A stretch of 64,000 nucleotides of DNA from Ctenosaura bakeri (Eukaryota > Chordata > Lepidosauria > Squamata > Iguanidae), in assembly GCA_948474755.1 (NCBI GenBank), contig CAOLHI010000021.1, positions 682,001-746,000 on the forward strand, read 5' to 3'. Under the pieces are notes generated by a model that saw only the letters and a program-made list of their open reading frames with translations, did no database searches and was not told the DNA's origin. A program made the position numbers and the translations under genes. This document shows, one piece after another, positions 32,216 to 42,145 of the stretch (the stretch's first letter is position 1; each line of letters opens with the position of its first letter).

Positions 32216-32679
32216 AGAGTCTTTTTGGGAGGGTCTACAACTGTCCTCCTTGAAGGACCAGAAATCTCTAGAACAACCTTCAGCTGATGCTGCAAGGGAT
32301 GGTAACAGTGCTGTGGAAGGGATGGAGATATTATCAGAGGGTTATCTTAGTCTAGGAAAGCAGAAGAACCTTGTTCACCGGTTTGGGAGGTTTCCAGCTG
32401 AGCTCCCACTTGTGTGTTTCTCACAGTACTGTGAGTAAGGCCAGGTTGAGTTGTCATGATATAGGATATTGTCTGTGATTTTTTTGAGGGGAACTGTGTT
32501 GCATTAACTTCCACTCTAGCTTGGTTTGGTGGTGGTGGGGAACTTCTGTGATTATTATAAGCCACCTCAAAAGAAAAAAAGATTTTGAGATCCATCCCCA
32601 GTTTCTGGCCTGGATCAGCATCTGGTCTAAGGTGGCTTTCAAGCTACCCCTCCACAGTTCCTAAACACCCTTGATACTC
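32216..32679. other. No gene; flank of the CpG-dense element
   Basis: Ordinary AT-balanced sequence with no recognised repeat. Confidence 0.4.
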
Positions 32680-32740
32680 TTCATTGTTGTTGTTTCGTGC
32701 CTTCAAGTCATTTCCAACTTATTGCAGCTCTGAGATGTGC
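32680..32740 (-). mobile_element. SINE tail fragment
   Basis: TTGTTGTTG followed by 'cgtgccttcaagtcatttcc' is the reverse-complemented 3' tail of the tRNA SINEs. Confidence 0.65.
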
Positions 32741-33116
32741 CAGCAGAAAGGTTACCAGCATACAACTGATAAACATGATCATGGAATAAAGTCATAGTTA
32801 TCAGTCTCTAACTCTCTCCAGGTAGAATGTGAACTACTTAAACTAGTGACCTGATCCAAAAAAAGAGATAAAATTAGTTTGACAGGATTTGTTCTTGAAA
32901 AACCCATGCTGGATTCTACCGAGTAGTTAAGAAACTTGCAGACAGACTCCTGTATCTTCAAAAGCCCCCTTCAGATGAGGTAATGTGAATGTCCCAATCA
33001 AAACAGCTTGTTCACAAATACCACACACACATATACACTTACATCAGAATACTCCCTCCAGAAAAGTCCCCTGGAGCCCAACTTTCATATTTCTTCTATG
33101 CCCAGCAAAAACTTTG

Positions 33117-33353
33117 GGCCCTTTCACACTTACCAGTTATAGCACTTAAAGTCCACTTTAACTGCCGTGATTCCATCCAATGGAACATTGGGATTTTTAG
33201 TTTGTGAAAGAACTAGAGCGCTCTAGCAGAGAATTCTAAATCCTCCATGAAACTACAAATGTCAGGAAATTCAAAATCCCAGGATTCAATAGGAAGTTGC
33301 CATGACAGTAAAAGTGGTATGATAGTGCTGTAATTGTGCTGTCTGAAAGGGCC
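33117..33353. mobile_element. Family P MITE, diverged, 237 bp
   Basis: Ends GGCCCTTTCACAC and CTGAAAGGGCC with CTTTGG on both sides. The inner arms (AGTTATAGCACTTAAAGTCC and its inverse) are imperfect. Confidence 0.75.
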
Positions 33354-33434
33354 TTTGGTTTGTTTTTAAATAATTTCAGATCTTTTAATTTACATTGCAG
33401 TTTAGTCCTGTTTTAGCACTGTGAATTCTTCTTC

Positions 33435-33464
33435 TTGTGTGTGTGTGTGTGTGCGCGCGCGCAC
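33435..33464. repeat. (TG)n(CG)n dinucleotide repeat
   Basis: Alternating purine-pyrimidine run of about 30 bases that moves from TG to CG steps. Confidence 0.95.
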
Positions 33465-33817
33465 ATGTTGTGCTTCTAAATTATTAAATGATGAGGAGTT
33501 GCGTTCCCAGTCTGATTGCTTTTAAAGCAGTCTTTTAAATTCTATAGATGTGCTTTGTTTACTGCATTTCATTGCATTTTATTGTGGCTGAGATTATTTT
33601 TAACTTGTGCTTATTTATTTATTTTTTAGAAAAATCTGTTTTATAACGTATCTCTATAAATAAATAATTTTCTTCCACTGACTGCTACTTATTACTTCTT
33701 CTACAATTATTATTCTCATTATCTGGGCTGTGGAATTGGAAGCTACTCTGGACCCACTAGGAGGAGGATGAGGGGAAACCAGTTTCACCCAACCCTTGTT
33801 AAAATTTCCCTTTCATA

Positions 33818-34155
33818 TCTTGCCTGTAGTGAGCTGGCTGTTAAATTAGGACTCCAGGAGACTGGAGTTCAAATTCCCACTCAGACATGGAAACATGGAA
33901 ACTCTTGGGTGATCTTGAGTAAATTGCACTCTCACACAATTCCCACTGTTATAGTGGGAATCGTGTGAGAGTGCAATTTACTGTTATAGTGGGAATCATT
34001 TTCAACCTCCTATGGAATGCTGGAGTTTGCAGTAATGCAGAAATGGCCTCTGTCTCAGAGAAAGGCAGTGGCAAACCTCTGGTCTAAACAACCCATGGCA
34101 AGTTTGCCTTAGACTCACCGTAAGTCAGAAAAACCTTAGAGAAGCAACAAAAACC
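33818..34155 (+). mobile_element. tRNA SINE disrupted by a MITE remnant and a fold-back
   Basis: The tRNA-like head (B box GAGTTCAAATTCC near 33866) runs to 33920 and the SINE body resumes at about 34051 ('cagagaaaggcagtggcaaa') through the tail 'ccgtaagtcagaaa'. Between them lie a 29-bp inverted repeat (33919-33981) and a 70-bp deleted family P MITE (33983-34050). Confidence 0.75.
33919..33981. repeat. Short-spaced inverted repeat, 29-bp arms
   Basis: The left arm starts GTAAATTGCACTCTCACAC and the right arm (33953-33981) is its reverse complement with one mismatch. The spacer is GTTAT. GTTATAGTGGGAATC occurs at 33948-33962 and again at 33983-33997. Confidence 0.9.
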
Positions 34156-34239
34156 TCTGTTTATAGAAATATTGATTTATGAACTCTTCCCTGAAGATTT
34201 CTGTTTCTGACCTATAAATGTTTTGATGCATAGAACCCC

Positions 34240-34518
34240 AAACAGCTCAGGGCCATATTCTCCCTTCTGTACTTCCCTGTTTTTTGAAATCTGCAAGAGA
34301 GGTTATTCTTTCTGATCCATGTTCCTCACAGGTGCATCTGGTGGGAACATGAGAGACAGCCTTCTTAATGGTTGCCCTCAACCTCTGGAAATCCCTTCCC
34401 AGAGAGTTTAGATGCCCCTTCCCAATTTCTTTCCATAAAGAGGTGAAGATTCTGTGTTTCAAGAGGTCTTTGAGGACTGTTTAGACAGGATGTAAGTACA
34501 ATGTGATGGATTTTCTGT
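34240..34518 (+). mobile_element. L2 LINE, C-terminal coding remnant
   Basis: The phrases 'aacctctggaaatcccttcc' and 'cagagagtttagatgcccc' correspond to the LWNSLPxEVR-like end of L2 ORF2. The frame is broken. Its 3' tail follows the inserted Tigger-like element. Confidence 0.7.
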
Positions 34519-34748
34519 CTGTTGCATTCGGTCCCCTTGTGTCCATGGATTCTTAATCCACAGATTCAACCAACCATGGTTTGAAAATATTTTTAAAAAA
34601 TGAAAATCCAAAAAGCAAACAAAAGCAAATTTTGCCATTTTATATAAAAGACGCCATTTTACTACATCACTCTATATAATGAGATTTGAGCATCCACAAA
34701 TGAAGGGGCCTGGAATCAAACTCTAGCGGATATTGAGGGTCCTCTGTA
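34519..34748. mobile_element. pogo/Tigger-like MITE, about 230 bp, inside L2
   Basis: Left part 'gtccatggattcttaatcca' and 'cagattcaaccaacc', right end GCGGATATTGAGGGTCCTCTGTA-like. These are typical of Tigger/MARNA-type elements with TA borders. Confidence 0.75.
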
Positions 34749-34945
34749 TTTTATTTTATTGCTGTGTTAGGTTTTTTTATGGTACATGTTTTTATGTGGT
34801 TTTACATTTTTGGATAGTTTAATCACTTTTTAACTTTTATATTTTATGAATTTTAAACTATTTTTTAAAAATTTGTTGAATGCTGTCTTGGGTCGCAAAC
34901 TTTAAAAGGTGGGATGTAATAAATATAATAGTAATAAATAGTGAT
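34749..34945 (+). mobile_element. L2 LINE 3' tail
   Basis: AT-rich tail ending with 'ttgaatgctgtcttgggt' and an ATAAATATAATA-type terminus, as in L2 3' ends. A comparable tail is at 56680-56900. Confidence 0.65.
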
Positions 34946-34984
34946 AATAATTATAACTCTCACAATGCATCCCCAGCTCTGTTA

Positions 34985-35750
34985 GTATGCCCACTAAGAG
35001 CATACAGGGCTATTGGAAAGTGATGCAGGAAAGGTCAGACAGAGAGAGATTGGGTGGAAAGGGTGATCGTTACCAATCCTGAAGTGGAAGATAGAAGCAG
35101 AGTGGCTCAGACAGTGAATCTGAGGGTAGGTCAGAGGAACCAGAGTCTTGGGTACCAGGTGCAGCATCATACGCTCAACATACTACAACATACTGCCTTG
35201 TACTACAATTTACTGGGACTGAAGTTAGGGTTTTTCTACCCTATTTCCTGCCCTAAAGGAGGATGTGTGGACAAAGCAATAATGGCTTTCTCTTGGGGTT
35301 GGCAAAGGAGTCTGGAATGGGCTGGTTGTCTTAACTCCAAGTGACAAAAAATTGATGGGAGTCATGACAATCTCTTAATGTTTTGGTCAGGTAGGGTGAA
35401 TAATAATAATAACAACAACAACAACAACTTGTTATTTGTTACCCACCTCTCCCCAGGTTCAAGGATATGCTCACAATAGGGTCCTTGATTGTTTCACCTG
35501 AGCAGTTTAATCTTCTATTGTTTTTGGGAGTGCTCACAGCTTGTAGTTTTGAAAGGACTATCACAAGTCAATTGGCTTCAGGCTTTCCTGCTCAATCCTC
35601 CCCTGAACTTATAACCTGACCATGTCTGAGATCATCCTGACCTGGCAACTTGTTTAAAGCCAGTGACCATTCAAACATGTGTTTCAGCCATAAATATGTC
35701 TAATTATGAAAAAGCACATCCTGTGGAGTAGGGGTTATGGTGCGGTAACA
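34985..35750 (-). mobile_element. Degraded LTR, family A-related
   Basis: On the plus strand it may run from TGTTAGTATGCC to TGCGGTAACA. Internal phrases near 35310 ('gtctggaatgggctggt') and 35560-35640 match the 16-kb LTR in the same order. No duplication is visible. An (AAT/AAC)n run at 35399-35430 lies within. Confidence 0.55.
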
Positions 35751-36809
35751 GGACCTGGGGTTAGGGAAGGAGATTCCCCTTGAAGTCTACCTGGGGAATA
35801 TCCTTGAAATCACAGAACATAGGGGAAAGAGTTCCTCGAAAGGGGGTTTCCAACAAGAAGACAGGCCAGGAAACATCCAAGTTACCTTGGATTGCTTCCT
35901 GGGACTATGTGCCTCACCAAAGGGTGGTTGAGGAAGGGTTTGGAAAGGGACCCTCTACCTCAACAGAATCCCACACTGAGTAGCTCCACACACTGCAGTA
36001 CATGTTTTAACAGTTAACCTTTTAGTTAAAAGCAGTCCTATTTAACCCAAGGGCTAGTATTTGGTCTCTGTTTCTGGAGTGGGTGAGCAACGGTTGGGCA
36101 GGGGACAGGTTTTATAACACCCAAAATTTACCCTTCCTTGCCTCTGCAATTGCCATCATACTCATGCTTGCTTCATACAATGCCAATGCATCTAGTTTTA
36201 GCCTAGCAACAGCACTGTGAAGTTTACCATGGGAATTAGCTACCCAATGACCCCCATCCTTTTAGCCAGCTGGAGCACATGCCGTGAGACTCCAAAAATA
36301 CTAATGCCAAACATGCGGAAGCTAAAAGAAGCTGGCTTGCTTCTTTGTTTTGTTTTGTTTTGTTTTATATAGGAGGTTACACAAAATTAGACTGAACTTG
36401 GCAACTGAGATGAAAGATGGAGAGACAGCAGAAGAAAGAGATCTGTTTCTTAGATGCTGAATAGTGGTTTGTATAAACAGCATAATAGCACATGTTAGAT
36501 AAGAATCTTTTGATCTCTCCTGAGTCACATTCATCGGAGTCTTGCAAAATCATTTTTGCCAAGAGACTCAATCTCACTACTGTTTTAAACATCTCTGGAG
36601 TCCTAGACATTTCATTTTTCTGAGGAAGGTTATTAATCAGCAGATGCTTGGGGAACCACATCCAGAGTTTAAAAAATTTGCTTTCTGGTTGAAACTTCCA
36701 GAACTCCCTAGCCACAACTGTCACTAGGAGATTCTGCTTTTTGCAGTCACAAAACTAATTCCTTCACGTTCTGAACCTTTCGCAGTACGCATTAGCTGTT
36801 TACATTAAT
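35751..36809. other. No gene recognised
   Basis: Non-repetitive to my eye. A (TTTTG)n run at 36344-36364 is the only clear feature. Confidence 0.4.
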
Positions 36810-37037
36810 GTAGGCTGTTCATACCACTTTAACTACCATGGCTTCATCTTATGGAATCCTGGGTTTTGTAGTTGGGTGAAGTATTCAGAATTCTTTGCCT
36901 GCAATACCTTGAACTCTAGGATTGGATTTTTATAGTAGAAAATTTTAAATATCTCACCAAACTTCAAATGTCAGGCTTTTATACAGTTAGAGGCATAGCA
37001 GTTAAAGTGCTATCAAACTGATATGATGTAGAGACCA
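36810..37037. mobile_element. Decayed family P MITE
   Basis: Contains 'ttatggaatcctgggttttg' and, on the other side, an inverted 'gttaaagtgctatcaaact' stretch. The ends are degraded. Confidence 0.55.
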
Positions 37038-37196
37038 GGGGAGTATTTCGGTCCTTTAAATGAGTCTTCTGAGGCTACCAGAATCTATATGCGACAGGTT
37101 CCTAACAAAGGGAAGTTGTCCAAGCACACTCTTTAATTGGCAGGTCTGCAGCTCTAAGGGAGAAAAATGCCACATGTGAAGAATCACGGAGATTTG

Positions 37197-37375
37197 GGCC
37201 ATTTCCACACTACATTGTTATAGTGCTATTATTCCACTTCCGACATCCTGTGGAATTCTGGGGTTTGCAGTTTAGGAAGAAAGGTCTTTGGTCTCAGTAA
37301 ACTACAAACCCCAGAATGCCACAGGATGTTAAAAGTGGAATATTAGCACTATAACAGTGTAGTGAGGAAATGGCC
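37197..37375. mobile_element. Palindromic MITE, family P, 179 bp
   Basis: Near-perfect inverted repeat from GGCCATTTCCACACTACA to TGTAGTGAGGAAATGGCC. The central loop includes TTTGGTCTCAGTAAACTAC. Confidence 0.85.
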
Positions 37376-37799
37376 TTGGCCACTGAATATCACTCATGAT
37401 CATCATCCATCAGGAGGAGGGATCGGCACTCAAAATTTACCCATCACTTTCCTTCTGCTCTAGATGCCCATGGCAGGAAAACCAAGCCATCGGTGTCGCC
37501 TAAGTCTTCTTTGCCACCTTTAGATCTTAGGGACAAAATGATGTTCAAAATAATCATACTGTAAAGGAATATTATGCATTTAGGAGCAAAACCTGTAGCT
37601 TGTCAATCACTTAGATGCTTTGCTAGGGAATGCAGTTTCCTTTGCCTTCTTCTCCATCCACTCAAACTAGCTACCATAATTGGTTCCAGAGGAATTGATG
37701 ATGTATACTTCCTCCTTCCTTGCCATGGTCATGCCCAGAAGAGGAAGTGTAGCTGATTTACAAGTGTACAAGTATAGCTGATTTCAGTTCTACAGCAGT

Positions 37800-38078
37800 T
37801 TCCTGGTCGTGCAAGCGCCGCACGAACGCCCCACCCCTTCCTACCACAGCACAACCTGGGAATTGCAGGCTAGTACTGAGACAGGAAGCGCGACTGGCCT
37901 GGCTCCCGATGCACTGCATGCCAGGTAAGTGTGCGCAGGCCCTGGGAGCATTGGGTGACTGTGCACCATTTTCGGCTTTAAGCCGAAAATGAAAAATCTG
38001 CGTCATGCAGACTGCTCCTCCCATTTACATGACACTCAAGGGGCCCTCTTGCTTTAGAAACACCGTGCAAAAAGGGCC
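37800..38078. mobile_element. Family G element, left-truncated
   Basis: Shares with the 31.3-kb element the order: GCGCGACTGG, a CAGGTAAGT motif (37922-37930), a hairpin CATTTTCGGCTT/AAGCCGAAAATG (37967-37991) and the right end GTGCAAAAAGGGCC. The left inverted repeat is missing. Confidence 0.75.
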
Positions 38079-38222
38079 TTAGTTAAGCATGGTTAGACAC
38101 ATGTACTTGAGAACACATGGTGTTATAATGTAACCTGCAGTGAGAACCAAGAATGCAACTCTGTCTCAGAGCTTGCTCCTACGAAACTCACTCCTACAGA
38201 GTTTGTCAGGTCCAAGACTGGC

Positions 38223-39396
38223 CTAAATCCCAGTGATGTAATTAAATTTTTCACTCCAAGTCTCAAGTCAAGTCTCAAGTCTCTACCTTTAAGTCTCAAG
38301 TCAAGTTTCAAGTCCTTGCAAGATACTTTCAAGTCAAGTCTCGAGTCAAATCTCAATCTGGGAGCCAACTTTATACCCCAACCTGTATTCCAGAATTTCT
38401 GAACAGAGTAAAATAAAGTCAGTTTTAACAATTTAAGTAGATTCAGACCTCTGCTATTGTGACTTTTGCCATCTGCAGCTTTGGAAGTGGGGGATAGATC
38501 CTTCTTATGCCCATTACTGAAGCTTCAAATGTTCAAGGAGGGATTCTTCCTACTCAAGCCTGTTTTCTAACACAATTTCTGTTCCCTTCTGAGATACGCA
38601 CCTTGCACTCTGGGCATGAGTCTTGCCTTCTGCTCTTAAGAAAAGTTTTAGGCCCCTTTCACACCTTACCTGGTGTCACTGGCATTGCACAGGGATCACA
38701 CAAAAAGCCTCTTGCGAGAGGGAATCACATCCCCTGCGCTTCCCTCTGCACCAGCTCAATGCAGGATGGAAAGAAGCATGATAGCTCTGCCTTTCCCAGG
38801 TACTTTCCCAGGCTGCACTGGGGGAGGAAGCATGGCCATCATGTTCCCTGAGGTTCCACACACCAGGTAAGTGCAGGAGGAATGCGGGAGGAATCAGCAA
38901 TCACGCAAAGAGGTGAAAATGATATAATGTGAAATTGCCACGGGATCACTACAGGAGTGATGCATGATCACAAGAATGTCATGCAGAACTGTCCTCACGA
39001 TTCCGTGTCACTCCTGTGGCCATTTTGCATTCTAAGTCACATGCAAAAAGGACCTTAGAAAGCTCCTCCTATATGTAGCAGAGACAGGCTGCTGAGCAGA
39101 CTTCAATCCCACCTCAAGGCCATTGCCTAACCAATTTTCTGTTCCCTCTGAGAAATGTGTCCTCACTTTGGGCTTGAGACAGATTATAAGATTTGTAAAG
39201 TTGTGAGGCTTCTGGATGAATATGTTATGTTAATGAACCAGGTGCATCAAGTCAGTCACTAAAAATATGCAAGTCTCAAGTCGAGTTGAGTCAATGTGTA
39301 ATTTTTGCTGAGTTAAATTCGAGTGAGTCACTGAAGTGACTTAAGTCTGATTTGAGTCCAAATCTATTGACTCGAGTCTACATCACTGCTAAATCT
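38223..39396. mobile_element. hAT-like element, 1158 bp, with nested MITE
   Basis: The element is 38231-39388, with ends CAGTGATGTA and TACATCACTG (perfect 10-bp inverted repeat). Flanks CTAAATCC and CTAAATCT make an 8-bp duplication with one mismatch. Both sub-terminal regions are built of AAGTCTCAAGTC / GACTCGAGTC-like short repeats (38255-38360 and 39265-39380), likely transposase-binding arrays. The MITE at 38651-39054 lies inside. No transposase frame. Confidence 0.8.
38651..39054. mobile_element. Family G-related MITE, 404 bp, nested in the hAT element
   Basis: Ends GGCCCCTTTCACAC and GCAAAAAGGACC; contains CAGGTAAGT at 38864-38872. A roughly 60-bp direct repeat of host-element sequence ('cccttctgagatacgcacc' / 'ccctctgagaaatgtgtcc') lies on each side at 38570-38640 and 39130-39190. 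Confidence 0.75.
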
Positions 39397-39799
39397 TATC
39401 GTTTGTCCCAACTAAAACAAAGCCAGTGAATCACCTGGATTTACTTATATGTTGACTCTCCCTTCAAGAATTGATTCAATGAGTTTACTCTAGTAGAGAC
39501 TAAGCATCAGGATTTCAGCCTGTGTGGTAATAACATCCAGGGTCTCTACAAGGGTTCTATTTTGAGGAAAACAAACTTAGTTTCTTTTAACTGGAGATGC
39601 AAGGAACTGAATTTGGGAACATTTGTGAATATGTCCTCCCAACAAAGAAACTAGCCAATTCCTGGGGAACCCCCCCCTCCCTTAACTGATTTGTATTAGG
39701 ATATCTTTCATCTTTAATCTCAACCAACTAGTACCTATATTAGTATTTCTGGATGCAGTCAAAAGCAGGAAAGAAAGCTGGCAAATGAAGTCTTCCAAA

Positions 39800-39870
39800 A
39801 AGAAGGAAGGAAGGAAGGAAGGAAGGAAGGAAGGAAGGAAGGAAGGAAGGAAGGAAGGAAGGAAGGAAGG
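39800..39870. repeat. (GGAA)n microsatellite
   Basis: About 17 GGAA units. Confidence 0.95.
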
Positions 39871-40300
39871 GGGGAAATTCCACTAATGGGAGGTCTCTGG
39901 CAAGTTTGATCACTTGTCTCTGACAAGTTTGACCAGAATAAGCTGCCTTATTCTATGTCAAACTACCTATCCACTTGTCAGACAACTGGTTACTCAGAAT
40001 GTCATCTGTTTTCTGGGATCTCAGGTCTTTCGTATCACCTGCTACCAATTAACTGGAAATTCCAGATCTTTAATCTGAGATTGTGTCAGGGTGCATAGCC
40101 CCTGCCGTGAAACTGTGTTGGTTTGCTTGGATGTGTATTTAAATAGTGTGTAGGTAGAAGTAACTGCTGTAGAATGCTATTAAGCATACCTGTACTGTTA
40201 CAAAATATCCAATGTTAATTGATGACTGCAACAGTGTGTCTGTTGTGAGTTTGCCTGGTTTGTTGCAAAGTATCTATAGCTAATAGCAATGAACAACTCA
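39871..40300. other. No gene recognised
   Basis: Unclassified sequence leading into the GC-rich patch at 40.3 kb. Confidence 0.35.
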
Positions 40301-40309
40301 CTGTTCGGT

Positions 40310-40605
40310 GCCTTTGCGGGCTGGGGTGCGGCGTCCTCCACTTCGACGTCCCTCCCGGGATGCCCAGAGATGGCGGCAGCCATGTTCACGCATGCGCAAT
40401 TGCATATGCACAAACGTTTGCTCCAACGGCCAATGAGTTCAAAGTGGCCTGCTTCAAGCTCATTGGCCAGGAGAGCGGGCCTGCGTGAGGGCATCCTGGC
40501 TTCACTCAGGTACACTCACAGGGTACTTACCTGGCAGGTCTCCAGACTATCAGCAGTCGGTGTCTGGCGGCAGTGGCAGTGGTGGCGATGAGTGGCAGCG
40601 GCAGC
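40310..40605. promoter_or_regulatory. Promoter-like CpG-containing patch
   Basis: Within 100 bases are a YY1-like site (GAGATGGCGGC, 40367-40377), an NRF1-like site (ACGCATGCGCA, 40388-40398) and two opposed CCAAT boxes (GGCCAATGAG 40428-40437, CTCATTGGCC 40459-40468) that also form a stem. These are typical of TATA-less vertebrate promoters. No exon is visible. The right edge adjoins a MITE end, so this could equally be part of a repeat or LTR. Confidence 0.4.
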
Positions 40606-40609
40606 GATG

Positions 40610-40655
40610 TTGAAAGTGGAATAATAGCACTATAATAGTCTAGTGCAGAGATAGC
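40610..40655. mobile_element. Right-end fragment of a family P MITE
   Basis: TTGAAAGTGGAATAATAGC through GTCTAGTGCAGAGATAGCC matches the right arm only. Confidence 0.7.
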
Positions 40656-40742
40656 CTATGATTTGCCTGGGGTCGCCCTGTGGGTTTCCTGGTCCCTCAG
40701 ATTCCTAGCCCAATACTCAAACCACTATGCCATGCTGATTAT
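40656..40742 (-). mobile_element. tRNA SINE head fragment
   Basis: 'cccaatactcaaaccactat' then 'gccatgctgatta' is the reverse-complemented SINE head. The B box region is altered. Confidence 0.6.
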
Positions 40743-41600
40743 GGGTTACCTGTTCCTCATCAAAACCATCAGAGTTGTGGTTGCATGGATATTCTCTAGG
40801 TTTAAAAGAAAAATTATGCATGTACTATAATAGTGATAATTATTAATTTATAGCTAGAAATTTAATTTCTTGTGTAAAAACCATCCCTATAACTGTGTGT
40901 ATCTGTCACAGTCAGTATATTCTGCCCCCAACAATCTGCACTGCAGGGAATGTACTTTGTAAATCAATTAAACAAGAATTAAACAATCCTCCAGCATCCA
41001 TTAAAAATGGCAGCTTAAGCCCTGATAAGAGAAGGCAATGTTTATAGTAGAATTATTTGCTTTCACATTATTCAATTACTAGTTATAGGGATTCATTTCT
41101 CTTCCGTTGTCTAAAACCAAAGGAAGGGAGGGGAGGGTCTGTAAGGCTTTCTAAGGAAGTTCTAATTAAAATTTGCATTTACTTAAGTTCAGGTTTATTT
41201 GATTGGTACATAATGAATAATGTGCTCATCTGAGAATGCTGCTTGCAGGGAAAACAAAGGACAAGGATATGTTTTAGGATGTCTTTGGGCTGGGCAGATG
41301 ACAGTGATGATTCTACCCTGAGCAACAAATGCTTTGCATACCAAAGTCCATGAATATTTACAGGAATTTGGATTCCTTTAAAGAAGATTCAGTCCCCCTG
41401 TCAGAAACTAAAGTCCTTTTTATATGGCTATTTCTCTCTAGACAAAACAGGTCTTGCCAGAAACTAATCACACCTATTTTAGCTCACAATTTGTTACCAA
41501 ACCCCAGCCAAATGTTTGTTATTAGGGCTTTTAAAACTCTAACCAGCTTGGATTCAGTCTCCGAAAGACAACTGATTTCCAGATGATAGTGTTCAAATGT
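40743..41600. other. Unique AT-rich DNA, no gene
   Basis: No repeat recognised. 40900-41120 has several ATTA and AATCAATTA motifs. An 85-codon frame at 41329-41586 has no family features. Confidence 0.35.
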
Positions 41601-41788
41601 CGAGATGGAATAGTGCTACTGTTCCACTTTCAACATCCTGTGGAATTCTGGAATTTGTAGATTACTGAAGTCAAAGAGCTCTCTGGCTGAGAATTCTCAA
41701 TGCCCCTCCCTGAACTATGAACCCCAGGATTCCATGGGATATTGAAAGTGGAATAATAGCACTATAACAGTGTAGTGCAGAAATGACC
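41601..41788. mobile_element. Family P MITE, 188 bp
   Basis: Imperfect palindrome; the right end CACTGTAGT..GCAGAAATGACC-type is intact, the left end is worn. Confidence 0.75.
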
Positions 41789-41837
41789 AAGGTCTCTTCT
41801 GCATACCCTCCAACCACTCACAGAGAGATGACATAGC

Positions 41838-42145
41838 CATCTTTAAATATCTGAAGCAATGTCACATAGAAGATGGAGTGGGCATGTCATCTCCTGTTCC
41901 AGAGACTAAAACACAAACTAAAGGATCCAAATTACAAGAAGAGATTCCACCTAAACATTAGGAAGAACTTACTGGAGGAACCATTTGGGAGGAGGGAAAC
42001 ATTAGGAAGAACTTACTGGAAGAACTGTTTGGGAGGAGGGATTTAAAGAGTCTTTAAAGAGAAGTTGGATGGGTATCTTTCGAGAGTCCTACTGTTGTGT
42101 CTTCCTGCATGGTAGCAAATTGAACCACAAGATCCTTGTGGCACC
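41838..42145 (+). mobile_element. CR1 3' fragment with a 44-bp tandem duplication
   Basis: CR1 phrases 'gatgacatagccatctttaa' to 'gtgtcttcctgcatgg'. The unit AAACATTAGGAAGAACTTAC... to GGGAGGAGGG occurs twice in tandem at 41953-41996 and 41997-42040. Confidence 0.75.

Noticed and set aside
38250..38360. Satellite DNA
   Set aside because: The AAGTCTCAAGTC repeats are confined to both sub-terminal regions of one hAT-like element.
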